DNA from: Streptomyces canus
Lineage (GTDB): Bacteria; Actinomycetota; Actinomycetes; Streptomycetales; Streptomycetaceae
Length of the DNA: 64,000 bases
Assembly (NCBI RefSeq): GCF_030816965.1
Contig: NZ_JAUSYQ010000002.1
Coordinates: 6,252,001-6,316,000 of the forward strand
Reading direction: 5' to 3'
This document shows positions 54,018 through 63,806 of the stretch, in pieces (within the stretch, counting starts at the first letter, position 1; each line of letters begins with the position of its first letter). The notes under the pieces were generated by a model. It was not told the DNA's origin. It was given only the letters and a program-made list of their open reading frames with translations, and made no database searches. The position numbers and the translations under genes were made by a program.

Positions 54018-55301
54018 ATGAGCGGGGGCGTGCGGTACTGGAACGAGGAGACACAGCGGTGGGAGGACGGGGACGGGAGCGGGACCGCGACCGGTCCGGT
54101 CACTCCGCCGCCACCGGCCCGGCCGGGCGCTGTGCCGACGTGGCCGCCGGGGGTGCCCGGGGCCGCGGGCGGAGAATCGGACGGCGCGCCGTCGGCTGAC
54201 GGGACCGTCACGCCCACGGCTGGGCCGGTCGCGCCCGTGTGGCCGCCGGCGGCCGGGTCGGTCGGGTCGGAGGCGGCCCCCGACCAGACCGTGGGCGCGG
54301 CTGCGGGGTCCGGCTCCACGGAACCGCCGCCCGCTGCCACGGGACCGTCTGCGGAGGCCGCCCCCGTCCTGCCGCCCCCGCCCTCCCCTCCCGCCGGCTG
54401 GCCCGGAACCGGAGGCGGCAGCACCTGGCACGGACCCGGCGCCGCCGGTGCTCCCGGCGCCCCCGACGGCGGCTGGTCCTCCGTCGAGCAGCTCGGTGGC
54501 GGATCCACGCCGTCGGCAGAGTGGTCGGGGACTTCCTGGTCGACCGCCGCTCAGACCTCCGCTCAGCCGGCCGCCACCGCGCCTGCCGCCGGGACGAACC
54601 GTCGGATCGTCTGGTCCGTGCTCGCCGGGGTCGCCGCCGTCGGCGTCGCCGTGACCCTGATGCTGACGCTGGCCGGCGGCGGGGACGAGGACGACAAGGC
54701 CGGTGACGTGAGCCCGACGCCCACGGGGGTCGTCTCGCAGCAGAGCGGCCCCTACGAGTCGCCGACCCCCTCGCCGACCGAGGACACGGCGTCCCCGCTC
54801 GCCTCGCCCGAACTCCCCGCCGGGTACGAGCTGTACGAGGACAAGGAAGGCTTCCGTGTCGCACGGCCCGCGGGCTGGTCGCGCACCACCGTGACGTCCA
54901 AGTACGGCATCGACGTGGTCAACTACCGCAGCGCGGACGGGGAGCGCCGGCTCCAGGTGTACCAGGTCGCGGAGGAGTCCCCGGAGGCGTCCTTCGAGCT
55001 CTACCTCTCCGCCGACACCCCCAAGCCGGACGGCTTCGAGCAACTGGACCTCCAGCCCGTCGAGGAGGACGGGTTCACGGGCGAACGCCTGGAGTACCGG
55101 GCCGACTCCCTCAGCGGAGAGCCGGACGTGGGCCCCTGGCACGTCTACGACGAGCGGTTCGTCGCCCAGGACGGCCTCATCTACGCGATCGCCGCGTACG
55201 GCCCGGAGAACGACGGCGGCCAGGACGAACTGGAACTCCTGACCACCGCTCTCTCCGGCTTCTGCGCGCCCTACGCCTGCGACGCCGCGTCGATCGACTG
55301 A
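54018..55301 (+). CDS. Membrane-anchored PsbP-like exported protein (paralogue 2)
   Basis: A 427-residue protein. VRYWNEETQRWEDG opens it, a long Pro/Ala/Thr/Gly-rich cytoplasmic head follows, then one membrane span (about 198-220), a Ser/Pro/Thr linker and an external domain (about 275-420; FRVARPAGWSRTTV, RLQVYQVAEE, DGLIYAIAAYGP, FCAPYACDA). The domain is related to that of the protein at 49821. GGAAGGGGACG lies before the ATG. No catalytic residues are apparent. Confidence 0.75.
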   Translation: MSGGVRYWNEETQRWEDGDGSGTATGPVTPPPPARPGAVPTWPPGVPGAAGGESDGAPSADGTVTPTAGPVAPVWPPAAGSVGSEAAPDQTVGAAAGSGSTEPPPAATGPSAEAAPVLPPPPSPPAGWPGTGGGSTWHGPGAAGAPGAPDGGWSSVEQLGGGSTPSAEWSGTSWSTAAQTSAQPAATAPAAGTNRRIVWSVLAGVAAVGVAVTLMLTLAGGGDEDDKAGDVSPTPTGVVSQQSGPYESPTPSPTEDTASPLASPELPAGYELYEDKEGFRVARPAGWSRTTVTSKYGIDVVNYRSADGERRLQVYQVAEESPEASFELYLSADTPKPDGFEQLDLQPVEEDGFTGERLEYRADSLSGEPDVGPWHVYDERFVAQDGLIYAIAAYGPENDGGQDELELLTTALSGFCAPYACDAASID

Positions 55302-55383
55302 ACCGGCGTTCGCCGCACCCGCCTGCCGTGTCTTTCGCCCCGCTTTGTCCGCATGTTCCGTGAGTCAGCGCACTTTCGGCCAC

Positions 55384-55401
55384 CGATTGCGCATGCAATC
55401 G
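55384..55401 (+). promoter_or_regulatory. Candidate operator of the glycine-betaine operon
   Basis: CGATTGC-GCAT-GCAATCG is a perfect inverted repeat (7-bp arms) 88 bp before the aldehyde dehydrogenase start, in the only intergenic gap of the operon that can hold its promoter. A TetR- or GntR-type repressor is plausible but none is encoded nearby. Confidence 0.55.
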
Positions 55402-55488
55402 AGGTGCGCGGGCAGGCGACGACGGTCCCCGTGAGTGACGCGTGTGTGACACAGGGGAACTGAACAGGAACGGAAGGCAACACCGATC

Positions 55489-57015
55489 ATGGCCGGACAG
55501 CAGGCGCGGCAGGAGCCGCAGACCATCCACGCGGGCGGCGAGTGGCGCGCAGCCGTCTCCGGAGCCACCCGCGAGATCCTCGACCCTGCCGACGCGCGGC
55601 CGTTCGCCGTGGTCGCCGAGGGGGACGAGAAGGACACCGACCTGGCGGTCGCCGCCGCCCGCCAGGCCTTCGGCTCAGGACAGGGCCCCTGGCCGCTCAC
55701 CCCCGTCGCCGAACGCGCCGCACTTCTGCGCCGCGTCGCCGATCTTCTCGTACGCGACCGCGAAGAGCTCGGCCTCCTGGAGAGCCGTGACGCGGGCAAG
55801 ACGGTGGAGGAGGGCCGGGTCGACATCGACTGTGTCGCCGACGCCTTCCGCTACTTCGCCGACCTGGTCGCGGGCGAGGCACCCGGCCGGGTCGTCGACG
55901 CCGGCTCGACCGACATCCACAGCGTCGTCGTACACGAACCCGTCGGCGTGTGCGCGCTGATCACGCCCTGGAACTACCCGCTTCTCCAGGCCAGTTGGAA
56001 GATCGCTCCCGCGCTCGCGGCCGGCAACACCTTCGTGGTCAAGCCGAGCGAGATCACCCCGATGACGACGATCGCGCTCATCGAGCTCCTGGTCGAGGCC
56101 GGTCTGCCGGAAGGCGTGGCCAACATCGTGACCGGTCCCGGCCACACCGTCGGCGCCCGGCTCGCCGAGCACCCCGACGTCGACCTGGTCTCCTTCACCG
56201 GTGGCCTGATCAGCGGCACGAAGGTCGCCCAGGCGGCGGCCGTCTCGGTGAAGAAGGTCGCCCTCGAACTCGGCGGCAAGAACCCCAACGTGGTCTTCGC
56301 CGACGCCTGCGCCACCCCCGAGGGCTTCGACACCGCCGTCGACCAGGCCCTCAACGCCGCCTTCATCCACAGCGGCCAGGTCTGCTCCGCGGGTGGCCGC
56401 CTCATCGTCGAGGAGTCCGTCCGGGACCGCTTCGTCGCCGAACTCGCCCGCCGGGCCTCGAAGATCCGTCTCGGCCGCGGCACCGAGGACGGTGTCGAGT
56501 GCGGGCCGCTGGTCTCCGAGCAGCAGCGCGCCAAGGTCGAGTCGTACGTCGCTTCCGCGCTCGCCGAGGGCGCGGTGCTGCGCTCCGGCGGTCAGCGCCC
56601 CGAGCCGTCGGCCGAGCGTCCCGCCGACGGCTACTTCTACGAGCCGACCGTCCTCGACCGCTGCCACCGTGAGATGCGGGTCGTGCGGGAGGAGGTCTTC
56701 GGACCGGTTCTCACCGTCGAGGCCTTCCGCACCGAGGACGAGGCGATCGCCCTCGCCAACGACACCGAGTACGGCCTCGCGGGCGCCGTCTGGACCACCG
56801 ACGCCGGCCGTGCCCGCCGGGTCGCCGGCCGCCTGCGCCACGGCACCGTCTGGATCAACGACTTCCACCCCTACCTCCCGCAGGCGGAGTGGGGCGGCTT
56901 CGGCAAGAGCGGAGTGGGCCGCGAGCTCGGCCCCGCCGGACTCGCCGAGTACCGCGAGAGCAAGCACGTCTACCAGAACCTCGCGCCGAAGCCCGTGCGC
57001 TGGTTCGCCGGTTGA
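55489..57015 (+). CDS. gbsA: Betaine aldehyde dehydrogenase
   Basis: A 508-residue aldehyde dehydrogenase. Catalytic Cys lies in HSGQVCSAGGR (about 298) and the general base Glu in VALELGGKNP (about 260). ITPWNYPLLQASWKIAPAL and the C-terminal GGFGKSGVGRELG are typical of betaine/GbsA-type enzymes. It oxidises betaine aldehyde to glycine betaine with NAD(P)+. It is the first gene of a five-gene operon whose products make and import betaine, which supports the substrate call. betB is the alternative symbol. Confidence 0.92.
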   Translation: MAGQQARQEPQTIHAGGEWRAAVSGATREILDPADARPFAVVAEGDEKDTDLAVAAARQAFGSGQGPWPLTPVAERAALLRRVADLLVRDREELGLLESRDAGKTVEEGRVDIDCVADAFRYFADLVAGEAPGRVVDAGSTDIHSVVVHEPVGVCALITPWNYPLLQASWKIAPALAAGNTFVVKPSEITPMTTIALIELLVEAGLPEGVANIVTGPGHTVGARLAEHPDVDLVSFTGGLISGTKVAQAAAVSVKKVALELGGKNPNVVFADACATPEGFDTAVDQALNAAFIHSGQVCSAGGRLIVEESVRDRFVAELARRASKIRLGRGTEDGVECGPLVSEQQRAKVESYVASALAEGAVLRSGGQRPEPSAERPADGYFYEPTVLDRCHREMRVVREEVFGPVLTVEAFRTEDEAIALANDTEYGLAGAVWTTDAGRARRVAGRLRHGTVWINDFHPYLPQAEWGGFGKSGVGRELGPAGLAEYRESKHVYQNLAPKPVRWFAG

Positions 57016-57060
57016 GCCCACTCGCCCTCCCCTCTCTCAAGACTTTCCTGGAGTACCCCC

Positions 57061-58590
57061 ATGTCCGAGATCAAACAGGAGTACGACTACGTCGTCATAG
57101 GCGGCGGAACGGCAGGCTCCGTCATAGCCTCCCGTCTCACCGAGAACCCCGACGTCACCGTCGCCGTCATCGAGGGCGGCCCCAGCGATGTCGGCAGAGA
57201 CGACGTCCTCACCCTGCGCCGCTGGATGGGCCTGCTCGGCGGCGAGCTCGACTACGACTACCCCACCACCGAACAGCCGCGCGGCAACTCCCACATCCGG
57301 CACAGCCGCGCCCGGGTCCTCGGCGGCTGTTCCTCGCACAACACCCTGATCGCCTTCAAGCCGCTGCCGTCCGACTGGGACGAGTGGGAGGAGGCAGGCG
57401 CCAAGGGCTGGGGCGCGGTGCCGATGGAGGCGTACTACGCCCGGCTGAAGAACAACATCGTCCCGGTCGACGAGAAGGACCGGAACGCCATCGCCCGTGA
57501 CTTCGTCGACGCGGCCCAGAAGGCCCTCGAAGTCCCCAGGGTGGAGGGCTTCAACAAGAAGCCGTTCGACGACGGCGTCGGCTTCTTCGACCTGGCCTAC
57601 CACCCGGAGAACAACAAGCGCTCGTCGGCGTCGGTGGCGTATCTGCATCCGGTGATGGACGAGCGGCCCAACCTCCGCCTTCTCCTGGAGACCTGGGCGT
57701 ACAAGCTGGAGCTGGAGGGCACGCGTGCGGAAGGCGTGCACGTGCGGACGAAGGACGGCCAGGAGACCCTGATCAGGGCCCGCCGCGAAGTCCTTCTGTG
57801 CGCCGGTGCCGTCGACTCGCCCCGTCTGCTGCTCCACTCCGGCATCGGCCCCCGTGCGGACCTCGAAGCACTCGGCATCCCGGTCGCGCACGACCTGCCG
57901 GGCGTCGGCGAGAACCTCCTCGACCACCCCGAGTCGGTGATCGTCTGGGAGACGAACGGACCGATCCCCGAGAACTCCGCGATGGACTCCGACGCGGGCC
58001 TGTTCGTGCGCCGCGACCCCGAACACGCGGGCCCGGACCTGATGTTCCACTTCTACCAGGTCCCCTTCACGGACAATCCGGAACGTCTCGGTTACGAACG
58101 CCCGGCGTACGGCGTCTCGATGACCCCGAACATCCCCAAGCCCAAGAGCCGCGGCCGCCTGTACCTGACCAGCGCGGACCCGGAGGTGAAGCCCGCCCTC
58201 GACTTCCGCTACTTCACCGACGAGGACGACTACGACGGCCGCACCCTCGTCGACGGGATCAGGATCGCCCGCGAGATCGCGCGGACCGAACCGCTCGCCG
58301 GCTGGCTGAAGCGGGAGGTGTGCCCGGGCCCCGACGTCACCGGTGACGAGGAGCTGAGCGAGTACGCCCGCAAGGTCGCCCACACCGTGTACCACCCGGC
58401 GGGCACCTGCCGTATGGGTGCCGCCGACGACGAACTGGCCGTGGTGGACCCCGAGTTGAGGATCCGGGGCCTGGACGGCATCCGCATCGCCGACGCGTCC
58501 GTGTTCCCGACCATGACCGCCGTGAACCCGATGATCGGAGTGCTCATGGTCGGCGAGAAAGCCGTAGACCTGCTGGGAGGTGGTGCGTGA
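57061..58590 (+). CDS. betA: GMC-family choline dehydrogenase-like flavoprotein
   Basis: A 509-residue glucose-methanol-choline oxidoreductase. FAD-binding GxGxxG lies in [16 protein letters not shown] (about 11-26). A second cofactor stretch is [17 protein letters not shown], and the catalytic His is in [12 protein letters not shown] (about 443). With the neighbouring aldehyde dehydrogenase it would convert choline to glycine betaine. Substrate is inferred from the operon; other alcohols cannot be excluded. It overlaps the next gene's start. Confidence 0.88.
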   Translation: MSEIKQEYDYVVIGGGTAGSVIASRLTENPDVTVAVIEGGPSDVGRDDVLTLRRWMGLLGGELDYDYPTTEQPRGNSHIRHSRARVLGGCSSHNTLIAFKPLPSDWDEWEEAGAKGWGAVPMEAYYARLKNNIVPVDEKDRNAIARDFVDAAQKALEVPRVEGFNKKPFDDGVGFFDLAYHPENNKRSSASVAYLHPVMDERPNLRLLLETWAYKLELEGTRAEGVHVRTKDGQETLIRARREVLLCAGAVDSPRLLLHSGIGPRADLEALGIPVAHDLPGVGENLLDHPESVIVWETNGPIPENSAMDSDAGLFVRRDPEHAGPDLMFHFYQVPFTDNPERLGYERPAYGVSMTPNIPKPKSRGRLYLTSADPEVKPALDFRYFTDEDDYDGRTLVDGIRIAREIARTEPLAGWLKREVCPGPDVTGDEELSEYARKVAHTVYHPAGTCRMGAADDELAVVDPELRIRGLDGIRIADASVFPTMTAVNPMIGVLMVGEKAVDLLGGGA

Positions 58591-59696
58591 TGAGTACGAC
58601 CGCGACCATGGAGAAGCCGCCGACGACGGACCAGGCGGTGTTCTCCGTCGACGGCCTGTGGAAGGTGTTCGGCCCCAAGGCGGACCGCGTTCCCGAGGAC
58701 GCTGAACTGTCCGCCCTCGACCCCGCCGACCTGCGCGCGCAGACGGGCTGCACGGCGGCCGTCCGCGATGTGAGCTTCGACGTCCGCAAGGGCGAGGTCT
58801 TCGTCGTCATGGGCCTGTCCGGCTCCGGCAAGTCCACGCTGGTGCGCTGTCTGACCCGGCTCATCGAACCGACGGCGGGCACGATCTGCATCGACGGCGA
58901 GGACGTCCGCGCGATGGACAAGTCCCGGTTGCGCGAACTGCGCCGCCACCGCGCCGCGATGGTCTTCCAGCACTTCGGCCTCCTCCCGCACCGCACGGTC
59001 CTCGACAACGTGGCGTACGGCCTGGAGATCCAGGGCATGGGCAAGGCCGAGCGCCGGGCGCGGGCCGCCGAGGTCGTCGCCAAGGTCGGCCTGGAGGGCA
59101 TGGAACAGCGCAGGCCCGCCCAGCTCTCCGGCGGCCAGCAGCAACGCGTCGGCCTGGCCCGGGCCTTGGCGGTGGACCCGCAGGTCCTCCTCTTCGACGA
59201 GCCGTTCAGCGCGCTCGACCCCCTGATCCGGCGGGACATGCAGGAGGAGGTCGTCCGCCTGCACCGGGAGGAGGGCCGCACGATGGTCTTCATCACCCAC
59301 GACCTGAGCGAGGCCCTCAAACTCGGCGACCGGATCGCCCTGATGCGTGACGGCAAGGTCGTCCAGCTGGGCACCCCGGAGGAGATCGTCGGCTCCCCGG
59401 CCGACGGCTATGTCCGCGAGTTCGTCCGGGACGTGCCCCGCGAACAGGTGATGACGGTCCGCAGGGCCATGAAGCCGGGCGACTGCGCGGGCCCGACCCA
59501 CCCGGGCGCACTGGCCCCGGACTCCGTCGTCGCCGACGCGATCAAGGTCGTCGCCGGCAGCGGCAGGCCGGCGTGCGTCGTGGACAACGGACGGTGCCTC
59601 GGCGTCGTCGACCACGAACGCCTGCTCGGCGTCGTCGCCGGAACGGAACTCGGCAACAAAGCCGCCGGAACGGAGCTCCGCAAGGAGGCCGTCTGA
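58590..59696 (+). CDS. opuAA: Glycine betaine/proline ABC transporter ATPase
   Basis: A 368-residue ATPase. Walker A is [10 protein letters not shown]-loop FQHFGLLPH, signature LSGGQQQR, Walker B LLFDEP with the D-loop SALDP, and switch His in FITHD. After the nucleotide-binding domain (about 20-275) the C-terminus resembles a shortened CBS-type region, the part that in OpuA/ProV senses ionic strength. The ATG at 58590 and a GTG at 58587 are both possible; GGGAGGTGG precedes them. It drives the double permease encoded next. Confidence 0.94.
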   Translation: MSTTATMEKPPTTDQAVFSVDGLWKVFGPKADRVPEDAELSALDPADLRAQTGCTAAVRDVSFDVRKGEVFVVMGLSGSGKSTLVRCLTRLIEPTAGTICIDGEDVRAMDKSRLRELRRHRAAMVFQHFGLLPHRTVLDNVAYGLEIQGMGKAERRARAAEVVAKVGLEGMEQRRPAQLSGGQQQRVGLARALAVDPQVLLFDEPFSALDPLIRRDMQEEVVRLHREEGRTMVFITHDLSEALKLGDRIALMRDGKVVQLGTPEEIVGSPADGYVREFVRDVPREQVMTVRRAMKPGDCAGPTHPGALAPDSVVADAIKVVAGSGRPACVVDNGRCLGVVDHERLLGVVAGTELGNKAAGTELRKEAV

Positions 59697-61633
59697 TGGC
59701 AACCGTCACCGCGTCCACGCCCCGCGTCCTGCCCACCGGTCTGCTCAGGCACCGGGCGGTCCACAAGCTCCTGCTCATCGCCCTCGCCGCCGCGGTCCTC
59801 GTGCCGCTCGCCAACGCCCGCTGGGCCAGCGGCAGCTGGCCGAGCGCCCTCACCGTCGACCTCACGAGCCCGCTCTCCAAGGCGAGCGACTGGATCATCG
59901 ACAACCGCGACAGCCACCCGCTGTTCCTCTACTTCTTCGGCTACGTCAGCAACGCCGTCGTGATCTCCGTACGCGCCGTGTATCTCGTCCTGCTCGGCGC
60001 GGGCTGGGCCGGCGTCACCGCGCTCGGTGCGCTCGTGGCCTGGCGGGTCGCCGGCGTCAGGCTCGCCGTGGGCACGGCGGCGGCGTTCCTCGCCTGCGGT
60101 CTGCTCGGCATGTGGGTGCCCACCATGCAGACCCTCGCCCTGATGGTCGTCGCCGTCCTCGCCTCGGTCGTCGTCGGTGTCCTGCTGGGTCTCGCCGCCG
60201 GGCTGTCCCGCCGTATGGACAAGATCCTGCGTCCGGTCCTGGACACCATGCAGGTGATGCCCGCCTACGCCTACCTCCTCCCGGTGGTCCTGGTCTTCGG
60301 CATGGGCGTGCCCGCCGCCGTCCTCGCGACCGTCGTCTACGCCGCCCCGCCCATGGCCCGCCTCACCGCGCTCGGCCTCCAGAGTGCGGACAAGGAGGTC
60401 CTGGAGGCGGTCGAGTCGCTCGGCACCACCGCCCGCCAGCGGCTGCTGACCGCCCGTATCCCGCTGGCCCGCAAGGAACTCCTCCTCGGCCTCAACCAGA
60501 CGATCATGATGGCGCTGTCGATGGCCGTCATCGCCTCCGTGATCGGCGCCGCCGGCCTCGGTGACCGCGTCTACCAGGCGCTGGCCTCGGTCGACGTGGG
60601 CGCGGCGCTCGCGGCCGGCATCCCGATCGTGCTGCTCGCCGTCGTCCTCGACCGGGTGACGGGCGCGGCGGGTGACGGCACCGAACCACGAGGGCGCGCG
60701 GGATGGGCGTACGCCCTCGCCGGGGCCGTCGTCGTGGCGGTGGCCGGGCGTCTGCTGGGCCGTCTCGACTGGCCGGACACCTGGACCCTGAACATCGCCG
60801 AGCCGGTCAACCGGGCCGTCGACTGGATGACGGACCACCTCTACTCCGGTGTCCCCGTCGTCGGCGGCACCGCCGACTGGGCCGGCCACTTCACCACCTG
60901 GGTCCTCGACCCGGTCCGCGACGGGCTCCAGGGGCTGCCCTGGTGGTCCGTGCTGCTCATCGTCGCCACCCTGGCGTGGCTGATCGGCACCTGGCGCACC
61001 GCGCTCACCGCGGTCCTCGCCATGGCCGCGATCGGCGTCCTCGGTGTGTGGACACCCGCGCTGGACACCCTGTCGCAGGTCCTCGCGGCCGTCGCCGTCA
61101 CCCTCGTCCTGGGCTTCGCGACGGCCGTCGCGGCGGCCCGCAGCGACCGCGTCGAGCGGCTGCTCCGGCCCGTCCTGGACGTCTTCCAGACCATGCCACA
61201 GTTCGTGTACCTGATCCCGGTCGTCGCGCTGTTCGGCGTGGGCCGCGCGCCCGCCGCGGCGGCGGCCGTCGTCTACGCGCTGCCCGCCGTCGTCCGCATC
61301 ACCACGCAGGGCCTGCGCCAGGTCGACCCGGCCGCGATGGAGTCCTCGAGGTCGCTCGGCGCGACCAGTTGGCAGCAGCTGCGGCAGGTCCAACTCCCGC
61401 TCGCCCGGCCCGCGTTGCTGCTCGCCGTCAACCAGGGCGTGGTGCTCGTGCTCGCCGTCGTCGTCATCGGCGGCCTAGTCGGCGGAGGCGCGCTCGGCTA
61501 CGACACCGTCTTCGGCCTGGCCCAGGGTGACCTGGCCACCGGCCTGGTCGCGGGCGCAGCCATCGTGTGCCTCGGCCTGATGCTCGACCGGGTCACCCAG
61601 CCGACCGAACGCCGCACGGGGAAGGGAGCCTGA
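59696..61633 (+). CDS. opuAB: Glycine betaine ABC transporter permease, two fused permease domains
   Basis: A 645-residue protein with two ProW-type permease domains in tandem, about residues 75-330 and 395-640. Each has the EAA-type loop contacting the ATPase (AVESLGTTARQRLLTARIPL and SSRSLGATSWQQLRQVQLPL). Most relatives have a single domain of about 280 residues, so this gene arose by duplication or fusion and could form the whole channel from one chain. TGATG overlap with the ATPase gene; AAGGAGG lies before it. Confidence 0.93.
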   Translation: MATVTASTPRVLPTGLLRHRAVHKLLLIALAAAVLVPLANARWASGSWPSALTVDLTSPLSKASDWIIDNRDSHPLFLYFFGYVSNAVVISVRAVYLVLLGAGWAGVTALGALVAWRVAGVRLAVGTAAAFLACGLLGMWVPTMQTLALMVVAVLASVVVGVLLGLAAGLSRRMDKILRPVLDTMQVMPAYAYLLPVVLVFGMGVPAAVLATVVYAAPPMARLTALGLQSADKEVLEAVESLGTTARQRLLTARIPLARKELLLGLNQTIMMALSMAVIASVIGAAGLGDRVYQALASVDVGAALAAGIPIVLLAVVLDRVTGAAGDGTEPRGRAGWAYALAGAVVVAVAGRLLGRLDWPDTWTLNIAEPVNRAVDWMTDHLYSGVPVVGGTADWAGHFTTWVLDPVRDGLQGLPWWSVLLIVATLAWLIGTWRTALTAVLAMAAIGVLGVWTPALDTLSQVLAAVAVTLVLGFATAVAAARSDRVERLLRPVLDVFQTMPQFVYLIPVVALFGVGRAPAAAAAVVYALPAVVRITTQGLRQVDPAAMESSRSLGATSWQQLRQVQLPLARPALLLAVNQGVVLVLAVVVIGGLVGGGALGYDTVFGLAQGDLATGLVAGAAIVCLGLMLDRVTQPTERRTGKGA

Positions 61634-61634
61634 C

Positions 61635-62582
61635 ATGCGAGTACGTGCGATCGCGGTGGGCGGCGCCCTTCTGCTGCTCACCGGCTGCGGCGCCGCCGAC
61701 ATGACCAAGCAGGCCTCGCCCTTCGCCAACGCGCAGGGCGCCAAGTCGGTGACCCTGTCCGTCCAGTCCTGGGTCGGCGCGCAGGCCAACGTGGCCGTGG
61801 CCCAGTACCTCCTGGAGCACAAGCTCGGCTACCGCGTCGACACCGTCCAGGTCGACGAGGTCCCCGCCTGGGACGCGCTCAGCCAGGGCCGGGTCGACGC
61901 CATCCTGGAGGACTGGGGCCACCCCGAGCAGGAACAGCGGTACGTCAAGGACAAGAAGACGATCACGGCGGGCGGCGGGCTCGGTGTGACCGGGCACATC
62001 GGCTGGTACGTCCCGACGTACTTCGCCAAACAGCACCCGGACGTCACGAACTGGAAGAACCTCAACAAGTACGCCTCGCAACTGCGCACCGCGGAGAGCG
62101 GCGGCAAGGGCCAGCTGATGGACGGCTCCCCGTCCTATGTCACCAACGACAAGGCGCTGGTGAAGAACCTGGGCCTGGACTACCAGGTGGTGTTCGCCGG
62201 TTCGGAGGCCGCGCAGATCACCCAGATGAGGCAGTTCGCCAAGGAGAAGAAGCCCTTCCTGACCTACTGGTACGCCCCCCAGTGGCTGTTCGAGAAGGTC
62301 CCCATGACCGAGGTGAAGCTCCCCGCCTACAAGGAGGGCTGCGACGCGGACCCGGCGAAGATCACCTGCGCCTATCCGCACACCCCGCTCCAGAAGTACC
62401 TCAACACGGACTTCGCCAGGTCCGGCGGCAAGGCGGCGGCCCTGCTGAAGAGGTTCAAGTGGACGACCGAGGACCAGAACGAGGTCTCCCTGATGATCGC
62501 CGACCAGAAGCTGACGCCGGAAGAGGCGGCGAAGAAGTGGGTGGACGGCCACACGTCGACATGGAAGGCGTGGCTGTCCTGA
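61635..62582 (+). CDS. opuAC: Glycine betaine-binding lipoprotein
   Basis: A 315-residue substrate-binding protein. The lipobox LLLLTGC (Cys18) makes it a membrane-attached lipoprotein. Trp residues suitable for the aromatic cation cage are in SWVGAQANV, LEDWGHPEQ, GHIGWYVP and YWYAPQW. It feeds glycine betaine or related quaternary amines to the ABC transporter. It is the last operon gene, two bases after the permease stop region, and converges within 6 bp on the next gene. Confidence 0.93.
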   Translation: MRVRAIAVGGALLLLTGCGAADMTKQASPFANAQGAKSVTLSVQSWVGAQANVAVAQYLLEHKLGYRVDTVQVDEVPAWDALSQGRVDAILEDWGHPEQEQRYVKDKKTITAGGGLGVTGHIGWYVPTYFAKQHPDVTNWKNLNKYASQLRTAESGGKGQLMDGSPSYVTNDKALVKNLGLDYQVVFAGSEAAQITQMRQFAKEKKPFLTYWYAPQWLFEKVPMTEVKLPAYKEGCDADPAKITCAYPHTPLQKYLNTDFARSGGKAAALLKRFKWTTEDQNEVSLMIADQKLTPEEAAKKWVDGHTSTWKAWLS

Positions 62583-62588
62583 ACGGCC

Positions 62589-63311
62589 CTATCGCTGGAG
62601 GCGGTCGGCGCTCTCACGCAGCTGGCGGGCCATCCTCCGCTGCAGCCCCGGCCCGAACGTGACGCGAGTGGCCCCGAGTTCACCGAGTTCGGTGGGCGAG
62701 GGGCCCTCGCCGTCCAGCCGGCCGAGCATGTTGACCGGCCCCTGGACACCGGACCGCAGCAGGGGGAGCACGCCCGCCGGGGCGCCGATCGGATAGACAC
62801 AGTCGGCGCCCGCGGCGACGTACAGCGCGGCCCGCTCGATGGCCCGCTCGGGATCACCGTCGCCGTACGAGAAGGTGTCCACGCGGGCGTTGACGAACAG
62901 CTGGTCACCGGCCGCGTACCGCACCTCGGCGAGCCACTCGGCGTGCTCGCGCGGGTCCTTGAGGACACCCTGGCGGGAGTCCTCGAGGTTGCAGCCCACG
63001 GCACCCGCCTCCAGCAGCCGCTCCACCAGCTCCTTCGGCGCCAGCCCGTACCCGCCCTCGACGTCCGCCGACACGGGGATGTCCACGGCTGCGGAGATGC
63101 GCGCCACCGCGGCGAACATCTCGTCGGCCGGGGTGGATCCGTCCTTGTGTCCGAGCGCTGCCGCGATCCCCGCACTGGGCGTGGCGAGCGCCGGGAACCC
63201 GGCCTCCTCGCACACCCGGGCGCTGAGGGCGTCCCAGGGGCCGGGCAGCACCAGCGGATCGCCCGGGAGGCGGTTGCGGTGCAGGGCGCGAAAGACCTCC
63301 ACCTTGCTCAC
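62589..63311 (-). CDS. Isocitrate lyase / PEP mutase family protein
   Basis: A GTG at 63311 gives 240 residues. The alpha/beta-barrel family motifs LVLPGPWDALSARV, SADVEGGYG (metal-binding Asp-Glu) and ARVDTFSYG are present. Members cleave or rearrange carbon-carbon or carbon-phosphorus bonds of small acids; the reaction here is not assignable. Its start overlaps the stop of the truncated decarboxylase-like gene (GTGA), so both were one operon. Confidence 0.85.
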   Translation of the reverse strand: MSKVEVFRALHRNRLPGDPLVLPGPWDALSARVCEEAGFPALATPSAGIAAALGHKDGSTPADEMFAAVARISAAVDIPVSADVEGGYGLAPKELVERLLEAGAVGCNLEDSRQGVLKDPREHAEWLAEVRYAAGDQLFVNARVDTFSYGDGDPERAIERAALYVAAGADCVYPIGAPAGVLPLLRSGVQGPVNMLGRLDGEGPSPTELGELGATRVTFGPGLQRRMARQLRESADRLQR

Positions 63312-63571
63312 TGCCGGTGACCCCCCGGCGGGATCCGGCGCGAGACCATCACCCGGTTCCAGTCGTTGATGGCGACGATCAGACCGATGAGATGGGCGAG
63401 TTGCCCCTCGTTGAACTGCTTGGCGGCGGTGGCGTACACGTCGTCCGGCACGAACTGGTCTGTCAGGACGGTCACCGCCTCCGTCAGCGCGAACGCGGCC
63501 CGCTCCCGCTCGTCGTACACGCCCTCCGCCTCCTCCCGGGCGGCCAGCAGGTCCAGCTGCTTCTCGCTCAC
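63308..63571 (-). pseudogene. N-terminally truncated carboxymuconolactone-decarboxylase-like gene
   Basis: From the GTG at 63571 only 87 residues remain (SEKQLDLLAA, then FALTEAVTVLTDQF and LIGLIVAINDWNRV). Full-length AhpD/CMD-type proteins are about 150 residues and carry a CxxC redox or acid-base motif in the lost half. The matching C-terminal segment of the paralogue at 63807 aligns well. Sequence upstream of 63571 shows no decarboxylase homology. The remnant may still be translated, since it overlaps the next gene. Confidence 0.65.
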
Positions 63572-63806
63572 CGTTCCTGTGAACTGAGCGGGAGTGCGTG
63601 GTCCGGTCCCGGGAGGCCCCCGCGGCCGGAGGCTGCTGTTGGACGCCGCCCTGCGCGACCTGGCCAAGTAGATACGGCCAGAGGCGGCGAGGAGGCCCTG
63701 ATCCATCCTCTGGTGGAGCGGGGCCCCGCACGCTGACGCCGTACCCGGTGTCCCCGGTCGCACGACAGGGCCCGGCCGACCTCGCGGTCGAGGACGTCCG
63801 TACGGC
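63572..63806. other. 235-bp gap between two carboxymuconolactone-decarboxylase-like genes
   Basis: No gene recognised. A short open stretch on the plus strand (to a stop near 63671, ending LLLDAALRDLAK) is reminiscent of a TetR-type helix but too short to call. It is probably eroded DNA that also contains the missing 5' half of the truncated gene. Confidence 0.4.
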
